This document shows, piece by piece, positions 11,515 to 23,130 of a DNA stretch of 64,000 bases. The position numbers and the translations under genes were made by a program. The number at the start of each line of letters is the position of its first letter. Position 1 is the stretch's first letter. Source of the stretch: Akebia trifoliata (taxonomy: Eukaryota > Streptophyta > Magnoliopsida > Ranunculales > Lardizabalaceae); the NCBI GenBank assembly GCA_017979445.1, contig JADQWC010000708.1, forward strand, positions 1 to 64,000. Direction: 5' to 3'. The notes under the pieces were generated by a model. It saw nothing but the letters and a program-made list of their open reading frames with translations. It was not told the origin of the DNA and ran no database searches.

Positions 11515-12615
11515 TTTGAAAATAAACTGAGCATAATTCCGAGAAAACCCTCGGCGGCATCTGAGCATAGTTCTGAGAAAGCCCTTCGCGGCATCTGAGC
11601 ATAATTTCTAGAAAACCCTCTACGGCATCTAAGCATAATTTCGAGAAAGCCCTCGGTGGCATCTAAGCATAATTCTGAGAAAGCCCTCGGCGGTAACTTA
11701 GCATAGTTCCGAGAAAGCCATCGACGGCATCTGAGCATAATTCTGAGAAAGCCCTCGACGGCATCTGAGCATAATTTTGAGAAAGCCCTCAACGGCATCT
11801 GAGCATAGTTCCGAGAAAGTCCTCGATGACATCTGAGCATAGTTCCGAGAAAGCTCTCTGCGGCATCTAAGCATAGTTTCGAGAAAGCCCTTGGCGGCAT
11901 CTGAGTATAATTTCGAGAAAGCCCTCGGTGGAATCTGAGCATAATTTTGAGAAAGCCCTCGGCGGTAACTGAGCATAGTTTCGAGAAAACCCTCGGTGGC
12001 ATCTGAGCATAGTTCCGAGAAAGCCCTCTGCGGCATCTGAGCATAATTTCGAGAAAGCCCTCGGCGACATCTGAGTATAATTCCGAGAAAGCCCTCGGCG
12101 ATAACTGAGCATAGTTCTGAGAAAACCAGCATCTGAGCATAGTTCCGAGAAAGCCCTCTGCGGCATCTGAGCATAATTTTGAGAAAGCCCTCGACGGCAA
12201 CTGAGCATAATTCCAAGAAAACCCTGGATGGTAACTAAGCATAGCTCCGAGAAAACCCTCGGTGGCATCTGAGCATAGTTTCGAGAAAGCCCTTGGCGGC
12301 ATCTGAGCATAATTTCGAAAAAGTTATCGGTGGCATCTGAGCATAATTCTGAGAAAACCCTCGGCGGTAACTGAGCATAATTCCGAGAAAACCCTCGATA
12401 GTATCTGAGCATAGTTCCGAGAAAGCCCTCGACGGCATTTGAGCATAATTCTTAGAAAACCCTCGGCGGTATCTGAGCATAGTTTCGAGAAAGTCCTCGA
12501 CGGCATTTGAGCATAATTTCGAGAAAGCCCTCGACGGCATCTGAACATAATTCCGAGAAAACCCTCGGCGGAAACCGAGCATAATTCTGAGAAAACCCTT
12601 GGCGGTATCTGACTA
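11515..12615 (-). repeat. 34-bp tandem array, about 32 units, in the 3' region of element A
   Basis: Units are spaced 34 bp apart (for example GCATCTGAGC at 11727 and 11761). Each contains a small dyad, typically CCGAG-AAAGCC-CTCGG, with variants such as CCAAG paired with CTTGG in element B. Since 34 is not a multiple of 3 and the consensus lacks stops on the element's sense strand, all three frames are open over long stretches. They give translations repeating every 34 residues, the longest 343 codons at 11271-12302 (minus). I read these open frames as a property of the repeat, not as genes. Confidence 0.92.
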
Positions 12616-13314
12616 AGTAAAACTGAGAATGAAGGAATAAATCTGGGAAAAAATGATTGAAAATGAATATGAAAAAGAGTGGTTGAATCTGAGAATGAAT
12701 AGATCTGGGACATAATGAATGCCCTATCTCCTATGTGAGATCCAAAATGCGTTTGTTTGAACCTCAAGGTTTTATCCAAAAGTTTTATGAATTTAAAACC
12801 TGAGTTTTTATTTCTTTTGAACCTCAAGGGTTTTTCGAAAAACTGTTATCAAGACGGTAACCTTAAGTTTGGGGTTCCCATTATCTTTTAGGATGAACAT
12901 TGCTAAAAAACAAAATGCCTCTGGCTTGATAACAAACATGACATTGGAGATAATTAAATACATCATGAAAAAATGCCCCTAATATAAAGGGAAAACTACA
13001 TATTTAGAGGAAAAAGAAAATGCCCCTTGTATGAAGGTTTGAAATATTTGATTACCACAAGCGCAATAAAGATTCAACTTTTAATTTTGATTGAAGATTT
13101 TGAGTCAGGCTCAAAGAAATTGGAACAAAATATTTCTTTCTGAATTTCATCATAGAATCTATTATTTCTCCCCGTCAATTCGCTTAGGGATATGAAACTC
13201 TTCAGATCAATCATAGATGAGATACTTGTATCCACTGAGTCTATATTTGATTCAAACTGGGTATTGAAACTTGATTATTCGAACTTTTAATGTTTCGGCT
13301 CGGACCACCTTTTT
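12616..13314 (-). other. Element A 3' untranslated spacer
   Basis: No gene is seen. The sequence is homologous (reverse orientation) to element B 30480-31190, with shared landmarks such as ATGCCCCT near 12973 and GGTTCAAA-type motifs. It is part of the long 3' region typical of Tat-lineage elements. Confidence 0.7.
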
Positions 13315-13620
13315 AGCTTCTCAACTCAACGAAGATTTTTTTGTTTTGTTGCTTTAACTTTTGCCTAGATCGCCTTTTCAGGTTTTCAATCTAGTAAGCT
13401 TGCTCTAACTTTTGCCTAGATTGCATTTTTAGATTTTTAATCTAGCGAGCTTGCTCTAACTTTTGCCTAGATCGCCTTTTCAGGTTTTCAATCTAACGAG
13501 TTTTTTTTCCTTTGCTCTGATTGTTGTCAAGATTGTTCTTTCGGATTTTCAACTTTGCGAGCTTGCCTTAATTTTTGTCTAAGTCGCCCTTTTGGGATTT
13601 TCGACCTAGCAAGCCCTTTT
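13315..13620 (-). repeat. 51-bp tandem array, about 5 units, in element A
   Basis: TTTTGCCTAGATCGCC-type units recur with TTGCCTAG at 13361, 13412 and 13463, a period of 51 bp. Two further, more diverged units extend to about 13620. The same array, reversed, lies in element B at about 30240-30480. Confidence 0.8.
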
Positions 13621-14107
13621 TTTTTACTTTATGGAATGACTGTTTGATCATGCTTTGATATCTTCCTTAACTTTTCACACAATACATAGGAGGATTTTTA
13701 TAGGTAAGCTTAGGACTGGGTATAAAAAGAAAGGGATTTTGAGGCTCAAAAATCTGAATGCCCCTTGTATGGCATTTCTTTTATTTACTTTGAATTTTTT
13801 TCTCTATTTTGAAGATATTTCTTTTTCTTTTGATTTTTTTTCTTTTTAGATTTTTTCTTTGTCAAGAAATCTATTTTTTTATTTTGATGTGGTCGGGCCT
13901 GAAGTAACTTCTCAGGTTGCCTACGTACCCCAGAATTTTGGGATCAAAGTAAATGTAGTTTGAATTCTTCCCTTCCTTAGGTTAGGTAATCAGGCTGAGG
14001 AAAAAAAAGGCATAATTTTTTTCTTTTTGAAAATGCTGCAAAAGGGGTTGAGAAAGGATATATTGAATTGGGTAATAGGAGAATTAATTCGGCCAAAGAT
14101 GGCCTCC

Positions 14108-14760
14108 TTAAATGTAGTACCGTTTGATTTGGTCAAGGTTGGTTGGTTCTGGTAAATCGATTCCATCATAATCTTGAAGTCTGACAACTTTTCCTAGTAA
14201 TATTTCCTTGATGATGAACGGACCTCCCAAATTTGGTTTGAACTTCCCTCTAGGGTCAAAAATAGGTACTAAATCTCTGACTTGTAAGTGACGGGCCTTG
14301 ATCTTTTTGTCAAACGCACGGACGACTCTTCTTTGATAAACTTGCACGTGGTACAAAGCTCTTAGTCTTTTTTCTTCGATCAAATTTAATTCTTCATACC
14401 GTTGATGAACCTAATCTACTTCTGACAACTGACTTTCCAACAAGATCCTGAGAGACGAAATTTTCATTTCAACTGGCAAGACTACTTCCATGCCATACAC
14501 TAAGGAGTAGGGAGTAGCTCCAGTAGAGGATTGAATTGAAGTTCGATATGCCCATAGTGCAAATGACAATTTTTCTGACCAATCTCGATGTGATTGACAC
14601 ATTTTCCTGATGATAGTTTTGAGACTCTTATTAGCTATTTACTTCAACCACTCTATTAATTTGAGCACAGTAGGGAGATGATGCTGGAACTTTAACTTTG
14701 AACACAAAGTAATCCTTGACTTTGAAGTGTGACCCATTATCAGATATCAATCCCAAAGGA
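14108..14760 (-). pseudogene. Element A integrase C-terminal remnant
   Basis: The minus-strand frame 14411-14602 (HRDWSEKLSFALWAYRTS, TGATPYSLVYGMEVVLPVEM) and frame 14108-14383 (KKIKARHLQVRDLVPIFD, PTNLDQIKRYYI) are the C-terminal integrase segments. They match element B 29235-29750. Upstream, SDNGSHF of the core is just recognisable at about 14720-14745. Compared with B, a small in-frame deletion removes residues between DLV and PIFD. A stop separates the two frames. Confidence 0.85.
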
Positions 14761-15450
14761 ACCCTGTATTGACTTTATGATAGCTGCAGTAAGGAAAACG
14801 TTGAAATGTTTTGTAACATCTTCTTTGATCTCGTTGGTGTTTTCATTTCATCAAGCGAGTATCTATTCCATGTTGGACAACATTCAAGCTTGCACCTAAC
14901 ATATCCTCATCAGACCACGTGAACAAGTCTTTTGAAATATCTGAGTAAATTCATTATCCCTTCGTGTTCGTGTTCCTCTAGAGATAGAATGGTTTCTACT
15001 TGAATCTCTTTAGGAATTATTTTCTGTTCCGATGTCAATGACCTTTGCTTTCTTGATTAAAAGTTGAGCCCAACCCTTATCTTCTTGTTCGGGAAAGAAA
15101 TCTATCAGATTATTAGTTAATTCGTTAATGCGCTTGAGGTATTCAAAAATTTCCTTTCTGATCAATTTCAGATGGGGCGACCTATACCTCTATAAACTCG
15201 ATAAACTAACTCGACTTAAAAGGAAAAGAGTAGACTCAATCTAAAAAAAACATGACCTTGTTGAAAAAGGACTTGAGCTAACCCAAATGACTCATGAAAA
15301 CTCAAGACAAGCAATCACAACGGACTTGATTATGGACTGAGGACTCGATACATTGCTTATAATTAGTAAGATTGAAGCATGATGATCTTCAGGAAACAAC
15401 TGTGTAATTTTGAAAAAATTTGGGATCATTTCTGACGATTCATTTGGTGT
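14761..15450 (-). other. Element A deletion junctions: RT start fused to integrase
   Basis: Read on the minus strand, sequence equivalent to B 25990-26600 (protease-RT spacer, then the first RT residues around GTTCACGTGGTCTGATGAGG) passes directly into mid-integrase sequence near 14800-14860. The RT core, both RNase H domains and the N-terminal integrase are missing. At the other end, gag and protease are also absent. These are at least two internal deletions. Confidence 0.7.
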
Positions 15451-16321
15451 TGATGTTCGTTCTAACTGACCGGACTAGTGACCCTATCAAAACGGTGAAC
15501 GATTGAGCTTAGGTACAATGATAACCCCATCAAAAGTGAATATCAGTGTTACCCCCTTGATAACATTTTAATAAATCCTGGGATTCATGCAATGATTACT
15601 TAGAAGGAAAATAATTCTATTGCACTATTGAAAATTATTGACAAATAATGTTTTCATTGAATAAAACTTTCACAAATCTGATTATTTTTTACAAGTCATT
15701 TTATTTTTAGAAAAATACATTTTAGTAATTTTTCAAAGTCTGCAAATAAGAAAATTTTCAAGGTTCATGCAAAAATATATCTCTTGTAAATCATTTTTCC
15801 TTCCTTCTCTTTTCTTTTAGAAAATATTTTTTCTGGAAAATATTCTTCTTTCAAAATGGGTTGAAACTCGAATTTGAATTCCATTTTGATTTTAATGGTC
15901 TGACCCATCATGATTGTTGGATCGAAATGGACTAGGTCATTATGAAAATGGAATCTTAATTGGGTTGGTGCCCCTATTTTAATCAGGTAAAACAAAAAAC
16001 TCTAATTCTTGAGGACAACCATACGTTCTGATCTTATCATTCACATGCATTCATCATTTACAAGGTCCCATTCAATAAATAGTCCGGGAACACCCACGAT
16101 AAATTCGAGTCGTGACCTACAGGAGAGGTTTCTAGACTCTAAGCTTACTATGTGCAATGCATTTTTATCTGGCCACCCTTACCTAAGTACACCTATATAC
16201 TAGACGGTACGTGGTGACTTGGTTTGATATACCGTATAGGTGATAATCTAAAACTTCAACTCACTTCTCTGAAGTCAAAAATAGCCAATTTGATCCCCAG
16301 TTGAGAGGTGGCGCACGATGC
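15451..16321 (-). other. Element A leader remnant (left of element B)
   Basis: This is the reverse of element B 20980-21620 joined to about 22830-23110. ORF1 (B 21627-22821) is missing. No coding capacity is left. Its last five bases, GATGC at 16317-16321, are the left target duplication of element B. Confidence 0.75.
16317..16321. repeat. Target-site duplication of element B (left copy, GATGC)
   Basis: GATGC precedes the 5' LTR of B and recurs at 35731-35735 directly after its 3' LTR. Joining the flanks restores a sequence (GAGGTGGCGCAC-GATGC-TGAGT) that matches the uninterrupted equivalent inside B at 20958-20986. Confidence 0.93.
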
Positions 16322-17099
16322 TGTAGACACCCCATTTTTGCACTCGCCTGATTAATCAACTCGTCAACTCGATCGTAACGGTTCCCAATGATGGATGTCT
16401 ATTCCAATGTTTTATTTCGTTACCAGATATGTTTCAGAAATCCGGATGAGGTATCTAGAACTGAAAAAACTTAGAAACCACGCTACGCTAAGAAAATACG
16501 ACCCTAGAAACATAGAAATCATCATCTTACAGATCAAAAAGAAATTTCACGATAAAAATTACTAAAAATGACCAAATTATCAAAATACCCCTAGCATTAA
16601 AACAACCCTAGAACCTACGTTACGATTAGGAAAACTCATTCAAACACATAAAATAACAAAATAAAATCAAATAAATCATTTCGTAAATTTTCACAAAATT
16701 TGATAAAATTACGAAAATGCCCCTCATAAAATTCACGACCATTTCATACAAAAATATTTATAAATGACAAAAACCAACATTCCCATTGATTGTTTTATGA
16801 AAAATTGATTCCAAAACATCTTGAAACGTTAAAAAACGACTTAAAACATAAAAAAATCCTCTCCGAGGGTAAAACAGTAATTTCATAAATTTAATAATTA
16901 AAATTTTCAAAATTAATAAATAAAACATTAAATAATGTAAAGTGAAACATTAATAAATTTAATTTAAAAATTTTAACCAAAAAATCGACCAATCAGGCTT
17001 TTAGGCAAAATTGTTGATGGTTGTCAAGATATTTATTCAAGGACCCTTCCATCTAGAGGCCCAAAAAATTAAAGATATAATAAAAGGGCATTCTCCAAA

Positions 17100-17450
17100 A
17101 TTTAGTCAATCAAGTAAGACTAAAGTCAACCTTAAAGTCAATCAAGTAAGACTAAAGTCAAGATATTAAAAGTCAACCAAGAAAGACTAAAGTCAAAGAA
17201 TTAAAGTCAATCTCATAAGACTAAAGTCAAAACCCTAAATCAAAACCCTAATCTAAACGAATCAAGTCAATCTCATAAGACTAAAGTCAAAACCCTAAAT
17301 CAAAATCTTAATTTAAACTAATCAAGTCAATCTCATAAGACTAAAGTCAAAACCCTAAATTAAAACCTTAAAGACTAAGTCCATCTCATAAGACCAAAGT
17401 CAAAACCCTAATTAAAACCCTAAAAGAAACCCTAATCAAACCCTAATGCT
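17100..17450 (+). repeat. Minisatellite with CCCTAA motifs in the LTR U3
   Basis: Imperfect units of roughly 60 bp repeat AAGTCAATCTCATAAGACTA and AAGTCAAAACCCTAA. The CCCTAA core matches the plant telomere unit CCCTAAA but is not contiguous. The same array occurs in every LTR of this family (A, B and solo) with different copy numbers. It lies immediately 5' of the TATA box, so it could be a promoter-proximal repeat. Confidence 0.8.
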
Positions 17451-17463
17451 TCTAAAATTTTTT

Positions 17464-17470
17464 TATAAAA
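17464..17470 (+). promoter_or_regulatory. TATA box of the element B LTR promoter
   Basis: TATAAAA occurs in TTTTATAAAAAGGAGCC, conserved at the equivalent place in the other LTR copies of the family. It follows the U3 minisatellite. Confidence 0.6.
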
Positions 17471-18074
17471 AGGAGCCTCCACACCCTATTTTCGTATCAA
17501 AGAAAAAACCCTAGAAAAAGTAGGTGAAGAAGCCTCAACAACCTTCCCAAAATCTTAATTTTGAAGTCCTAACTCCTTACCTAACACCCATACTTCGATT
17601 TTAGCCTGAAAAACACCTAGAAGCCCTTCAAAAACACCACAAAATTCATAAAAAAGTTCGAAGAATCTAGATCTAAGAAAGAGATACCTTGCCTCGGAGA
17701 TCAAAAATCAGATCAGGAGACAGAACGAAGCAATGAGTACGGTACAAGGAATGATTTTATCATATCTAAGGGAATAAAATCATTGCGCTCAGAAAAGGTG
17801 AGTATTTTTATTTTTTTATTATTATTTAGGTCTTGTTAGCAATGTAATTTTACTTGAGAATTAGTAGACACCGGCGTTTGTCGGGCGGGGTTGGTGCCTA
17901 ACACCTTCCAACCCCGTAACATGATTCCGGACCCGTATTTTTCTTTCATATATTAGTTTATTTGCCTTTTAGAGTCAAAATTCGGTTCCTAGACCGTAAT
18001 AACTAGGTGGCGACTCCCAAACCTCAAGGGTCAAAAGCGGATCTGCGCACTTCACGGATCGAGGACGCTTTCAG

Positions 18075-18092
18075 TGGCGACTCCACTAGGGA
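18075..18092 (+). promoter_or_regulatory. Element B primer binding site
   Basis: TGGCGACTCCACTAGGGA begins one base after the LTR. Tat/Ogre elements are known for a TGGCGACTC-type site, attributed in Ogre to tRNA-Arg. I infer the same tRNA here but cannot check complementarity. Element A has a diverged version next to its 5' LTR. Confidence 0.8.
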
Positions 18093-21000
18093 CATTGAGG
18101 ATTAAACTTGAAAAGTCCCGAGTATGGGATACATCGCTAGTAGGACCTTTTTATTTGATTTTTAGTTAGTTGATTATTTGTTTATTGTGTTTTATTTATT
18201 TATGTTTTTCTTTATTCTTTTGGCTTAATTATAGATCATGTGATTCAATTTTGAATATCCTAATTCGGTATATCATTTTTTTATGGTTCAATCGAAAGTC
18301 ATTCGGAATGACCCTAAATAATGTGAGATTTCAAAGGAATAGTTTTATTGAGGATGAGATAATAATTTTTGGACCATGATTTTTTTTATACATGTAATTA
18401 TATTTCGATTAAAAATTTAGGTATGTGCTTGATTTGGTATTTGACCATTTTCCTTAAAAAAAAAAATTCATAAAAATAATTGTTGTTAGGAACGTCAACA
18501 TTTTATTATTTGATGGCCGATGTGCGATGTATTCCTCAACAACATTTTTTATTTTTTATTTAATTTTTATTTTTTACTTTTAATTTTTCATTAAAAAAAG
18601 AGCAAAAAAGGTGGTTTTCCTTTGATTAGGCATGCTGCCCCTTGGCAGCAAGGAGGAAAATTAAAAAAAATAACAAAAAATAACAAAAAAAAAGTTTTTT
18701 TAGGTTCTGTTAACAACACAAGGTGCTGGAGTGATTGGGTGCCCCGAGTAAAATTGACGATGTGAGTGGTGTGTGATAAGTAAAATATTTTTCTTTTTTT
18801 CCCCACATCATCTACTCAAAAGAATGCCTATTTCACCGTTTTTTTCATTAGAGACCGATTCGATCTCTCTCTGTTGATCAGTTGGAAGTCAGTCCAAAAT
18901 GAATTGAAACTCCATCGAAATCTTTGTTTTCTCATGATTTAAATTGTCCTCTCCTTTTGAAATCGATTCTAACTTCAATGATTTAAAAAAAAAAACTGAT
19001 TTCACTTCTTACTGTCGAAGGAAATTTCGAGGTTAACCAGGGCAAATCGTTAAAAGTTTGAGGTTTGGGATGCAAGATCGAATCCAAATCAGTTTGTAAT
19101 AGTACCTGAAAGTTTTTTTAACTTCGGTGATCAGGCCAATCGATGGTTATCGTTGCTTTGTTCGATCAAATTACAGGATCGTTTAATATGAAAATTGGTG
19201 ATCGACGTTTCGATTTGAGAGTCCTGCCAATTTGTTTTCCTGATCGTAACGTGCTGATTTTTTTTTTACGTTTTAGAATGATCTTTGATGCTCGGTTTCT
19301 TAAAAATCAGATTCTATCAGTCGAGTGATTTGGGGATTTCAAAGGAACATCGAATGTTTTGGATTCAAATAGAATTGTTGGATTTTTCAACCGATTGGTC
19401 GACTCATCTTAGTCTCAGATCCGGTTTGAGTAATTGTGTGTTTTGGCTGAACTTCTATTGAAACCTATACCCGATCATTCTGTAAAGAAAAAATACATGG
19501 GTAGATAGGCTTGATTTCTTTTACCTTGCTGTTTTGAGGTTTTGTGAGTCAAGTTTATCGATTAAGTAGTTTTTTTTACAGCCATGTAGAGGTAGGACTA
19601 ACAGCCCCTTTGTGTAACGACTAAGAATAGGATCAAATTTCGCATCAGACGTAAATCTTTCTGATTTTAAAACATTTATTGTGAAAAAAGGGTGCTGAAT
19701 TTTTCAACTTTATCGAGTATTTCTTTTAGATCTTCTAAGGCCTATGATTTATGTGTTGTTTTGAGTTGAGTTTGATTCATAAAGCACATTACATCATGTT
19801 GTCAATTAAAGTTTTCTCTATTCAATTGCAAATCGACCAGTGTGACAATAAATAAGTTTCTCATTTTTTTTATTTTTTCGCTGAAATTTTAATTTTTCTC
19901 TTTTAATAGTTTTTTTAGATAAATTTTTTTTTTCTTTTGCTTTAAAATCAATTTCTTTAAATAAAAGAGATTTTTTTTGTTTCATTGCTTGGCAAAATAA
20001 AAATGATTTTGTATCTTCTAAATAAAATTAAAAAAAAAAAAACAAACAAAAAATAAATCATCACTCCATAATTAACATTCAATCCTTAATTCAATGTCAT
20101 TGAAGGCTCAAATTATTTCGAGGTTACCCAATGTAACTCTTTGATTGAACCATAAAAAAAAGAAATCCATTTGATTTGGATAAAGAAATAAAGTGTTTTG
20201 ATGTGTGCATGTTTCAATATTGGATTTGGTTAGGGTCACCCCAAGATAGCCTTGATTGGACCATATTATTAGTCTTTATGTTAATTGCCTATCTAACATG
20301 CCATAATCTTGTTTGAGATACATGTTTGATGTTGATCATAATGTTGATGTGATGGAATGTGATCGGATTGGTATTTAATATTCATGTGATATCAATGTTG
20401 TAGTGATATGATCTGGCCCATGGGCCCATTTGTTTGAAAAAGGCCCCGGGCACACCCCACCCTGTTTTGCACACACCACATGCACGTTTACTATTTTGCA
20501 CACTTATACGTCTTATATAGCCAACGTGGCACTAGTGCGTGGCCCGGTCTCTTCGGAGATGCGACGTCATTTATGAAAACCACAACTCTAGTCACGTACC
20601 TTAGGGTATATCAAACTGGGGCATCAATGCCGTCTGATCAGGTGATTCTGAGAGGTACATTGATGCACCCAGGCTGGAGTGACCTAAGCCTTTGACCTAT
20701 TGTGAGCCACACAGTTACATGTCCCGATTGCCAACATAGTACTAGTACGTGGTCGGTCCCCTCGTAAGATGCCAAATAATTTATGAAAGCTACAACCTTT
20801 GACTCGTACCCATAGGTATAAAAGATAATCTAAATATATCAATTGCACTTTTTGGTTAAAATCGGTGCCTAAGCAAGATCTTGCCCCGTTGTACCCTACT
20901 GTACGAGGGGGATAGACTACGTCTATTCTAGACGAGAGGTATTTAAGTGGGCCCTGACTCAGCATTGTGCGCCACCTCTCAACTGGAGATCAAACTGGTT

Positions 21001-21626
21001 GTTTTTGGCTTTAGTGAAGTGAATTGAGGTTTTAAATTATCACCTATACGGCATGTCAAACCAAGTCACCACGTATCGAGAAGTATATAGGTGTACTTGG
21101 GCAAGGGTGGCCATATAAAAATGCATTGCACGTAGTAAGCTTAGAGTCTAGAAAACTTCCCTGTAGGTCACGACTCGAACTTATCATAGGTGTTCCCGGG
21201 TAGTTCATTGAATGGAATCTTATGAGACTTTGTGATTGATGTGAATGATGTGGATAATGAGATCAAAATGTATGGCTGCCCTCAAGATTAAAATTTTTCT
21301 TTTAACTGATTAAAATGGGTGCACCGACCCAATAAAGAATCCATTCTTTTATAATAATGACCCAGTCCATCCCGATCCAACAATCATAATGGACCGGGCC
21401 ATTTAAATCTAAATGGAAATCAAATTTTCAAAGAAAAAATAGTTTATAGAAAGAAAATATTTTCCAGAGAAGAATGTTTTCCAAAAGAAGTGTTCTTTAG
21501 AAAAAATATTTTCCAAGAAAAAATATTTTCAAAAAAATATTTTTCATAAGAAAAATATTTTCTAAAAGAAAATAAAGAGAAAATTGATATTTTACATGGA
21601 CCTTGGAAGAGTACTAAAATACATTT
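18093..21626 (+). other. Element B 5' leader
   Basis: About 3.5 kb without a convincing gene; small open frames here have low-complexity translation. A diverged tandem duplication is visible at about 20519-20820, where CCAACGTGGCACTAGTGCGT at 20521 is echoed by CCAACATAGTACTAGTACGT at 20731 (spacing about 210 bp). The reverse equivalent of this duplication is in element A at about 35860-36200. Confidence 0.75.
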
Positions 21627-22821
21627 TTGTGTCAAACCAGGATGCTAGTCGCAGGCGATAACCTAATCGATCAGTTAGTCAAAACAACCGTCGTTGGGAT
21701 GCACCCTGTAAAGAAGATCAATTTTGGGAAATTCATGTTGAGGAGTACTCTTTACTTCCATGAGTTTGAGATAGACTGGAACCTCTTACGCGCTATGGCT
21801 AAGCGATGGAACCCCCACCTTCATATATTCCATATGGGGTATTTGCATTTGTGCCCACTCACGAGGATTATTGTAGCATCATGGGGATATCCACTTCAGG
21901 ACCTTTAGTCAGGCCCTCATTGAAGACCGGATATTCTGGTGACCTCGCCACAGGACTGAACATTTCCAAAGAGGAAGCCAAGGCCTTAGTTCATAACGGG
22001 AGATTAGAATTAGTATCTTTATTGGGCCCGTATCGCTCCCACAGTCACCCTATCAATGTAAAACCTGAAGCCTGGCGAGCTACTAGAGATTATCGATTGT
22101 GCCTAGGAATCCTAGCCCAATACATGCTGACCTCCAATAGTGATAGCCAAACTATTCCTGAGTCCTTCATAAATATAGCCTCACAACTCTCAAGGAAGGT
22201 CAACCCAGTACCTCTCATCCTAGCTGAAACTTTCTTAAGTTTAGATACCATAAAAAATAGTGAGCGGGAAAGCTTTAAAGGAAGCCCGTACTTACTCTAT
22301 ATATGGCTTTGTGACCATCTCAAAATCGTAGATGTTCCCTCAAATCTCGAATATGGACCAAAACACTTTTTCAAGAGAAACCTATTAGTACGTTACAACT
22401 CTGTCAAAGCTTGGAGCAAATGGTAAGACTCTCGCCTTGCTTGTCATATCGATTTTAGGTGCCCTTGGTGGATAACTGACTCCCCTGTTCTAGGAACCAA
22501 AGGATCCTACTATGTTTGTCTGATCGATTTAGAAGAAACATCTTTTACCACCCTAATCTGATCCCAGAACAGTACGACGTACCTACAGAGTTATCTTTAC
22601 CTCAACACAAAGCCTTCTTTTCCCCCGAGCCTTTGACTGAAAAGTTAGTACACCTAATTGAGAAAATTTGGAACAAGCGCACCTTAGCGTATCTAGATTG
22701 ACCAGCAGAATTCAAAGAGCCAGTTGTTAGAGCCAAGAGGGTCAAGCCTGACAATAGTCTTGATGACCGTCAAGACAAAGCCAATCGTTCATGTAAAAAT
22801 AGTTCAAGTCAAATTTGTTGA
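21627..22821 (+). pseudogene. Element B ORF1 (extra Ogre-type ORF before gag)
   Basis: Two overlapping frames, 21627-21908 and 21806-22426, then 22516-22701 and a short tail after a stop, form one broken coding region of roughly 390 codons. Motifs include FEIDWNLLRAMAKRWNP, then VPTHEDYCSIMGIS, GPLVRP and PESFINIASQLS. The layout resembles the plant transposon-associated domain seen in Ogre ORF1 (Trp/Asp-rich N-terminal part, then P-T-x-E-[DE]-[YF]). Its role is unknown. At least one frameshift (near 21810-21900) and two stops break it. It is absent from element A. Confidence 0.7.
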
Positions 22822-23130
22822 AATATGTTTTTAATAAGAACATTTATTTGTCAATCATTTTCAATAAATCTATTTTTCTTTCAAATAAATATTGATTTCT
22901 TCTTTGAATGTTCATTATGTAAATGGATTAATTAATGGATTGGTGCACAAACCTCAATGAAATGATTCCTTAAAATGTTATCAAGAAGGTAATACTGAAA
23001 TTGACTAAATTTACCTTTGATGGGGTCATATAGGATTATCATTGTGCCCAAACTCAAGCGTCCACCTCCTAGTTGGAGTCGTAAGTCCAGTTGATTAGAA
23101 CGAACCACAGTACCAAGTCAACAAGCATAG
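22822..23130 (+). other. Spacer between ORF1 and gag in element B
   Basis: AT-rich, no frame of note. The right half (about 22960-23110) is shared with element A near 15430-15600, which marks one side of A's ORF1 deletion. Confidence 0.65.

Larger units (their letters stand above)
16322..18073 (+). repeat. Element B 5' LTR (1752 bp)
   Basis: TGTAGACACCCC... to ...GACGCTTTCA. It pairs with 33992-35730; about 12-14 differences were counted by eye in the first 210 bp (roughly 6%). It contains an internal minisatellite (17100-17450) rich in ACTAAAGTCAA and AACCCTAA just upstream of the TATA box. Confidence 0.92.

Noticed and set aside
11271..12827. Several long overlapping minus-strand open frames (up to 343 codons), which could be read as a repeat-protein gene
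   Set aside because: They are translations of the 34-bp array in different frames. All three frames are open because the unit lacks stops, and the peptide repeats every 34 residues.
17100..17450. Interstitial telomere repeat
   Set aside because: CCCTAA units are scattered in a longer minisatellite found in every LTR of the family, not a contiguous (CCCTAAA)n tract.
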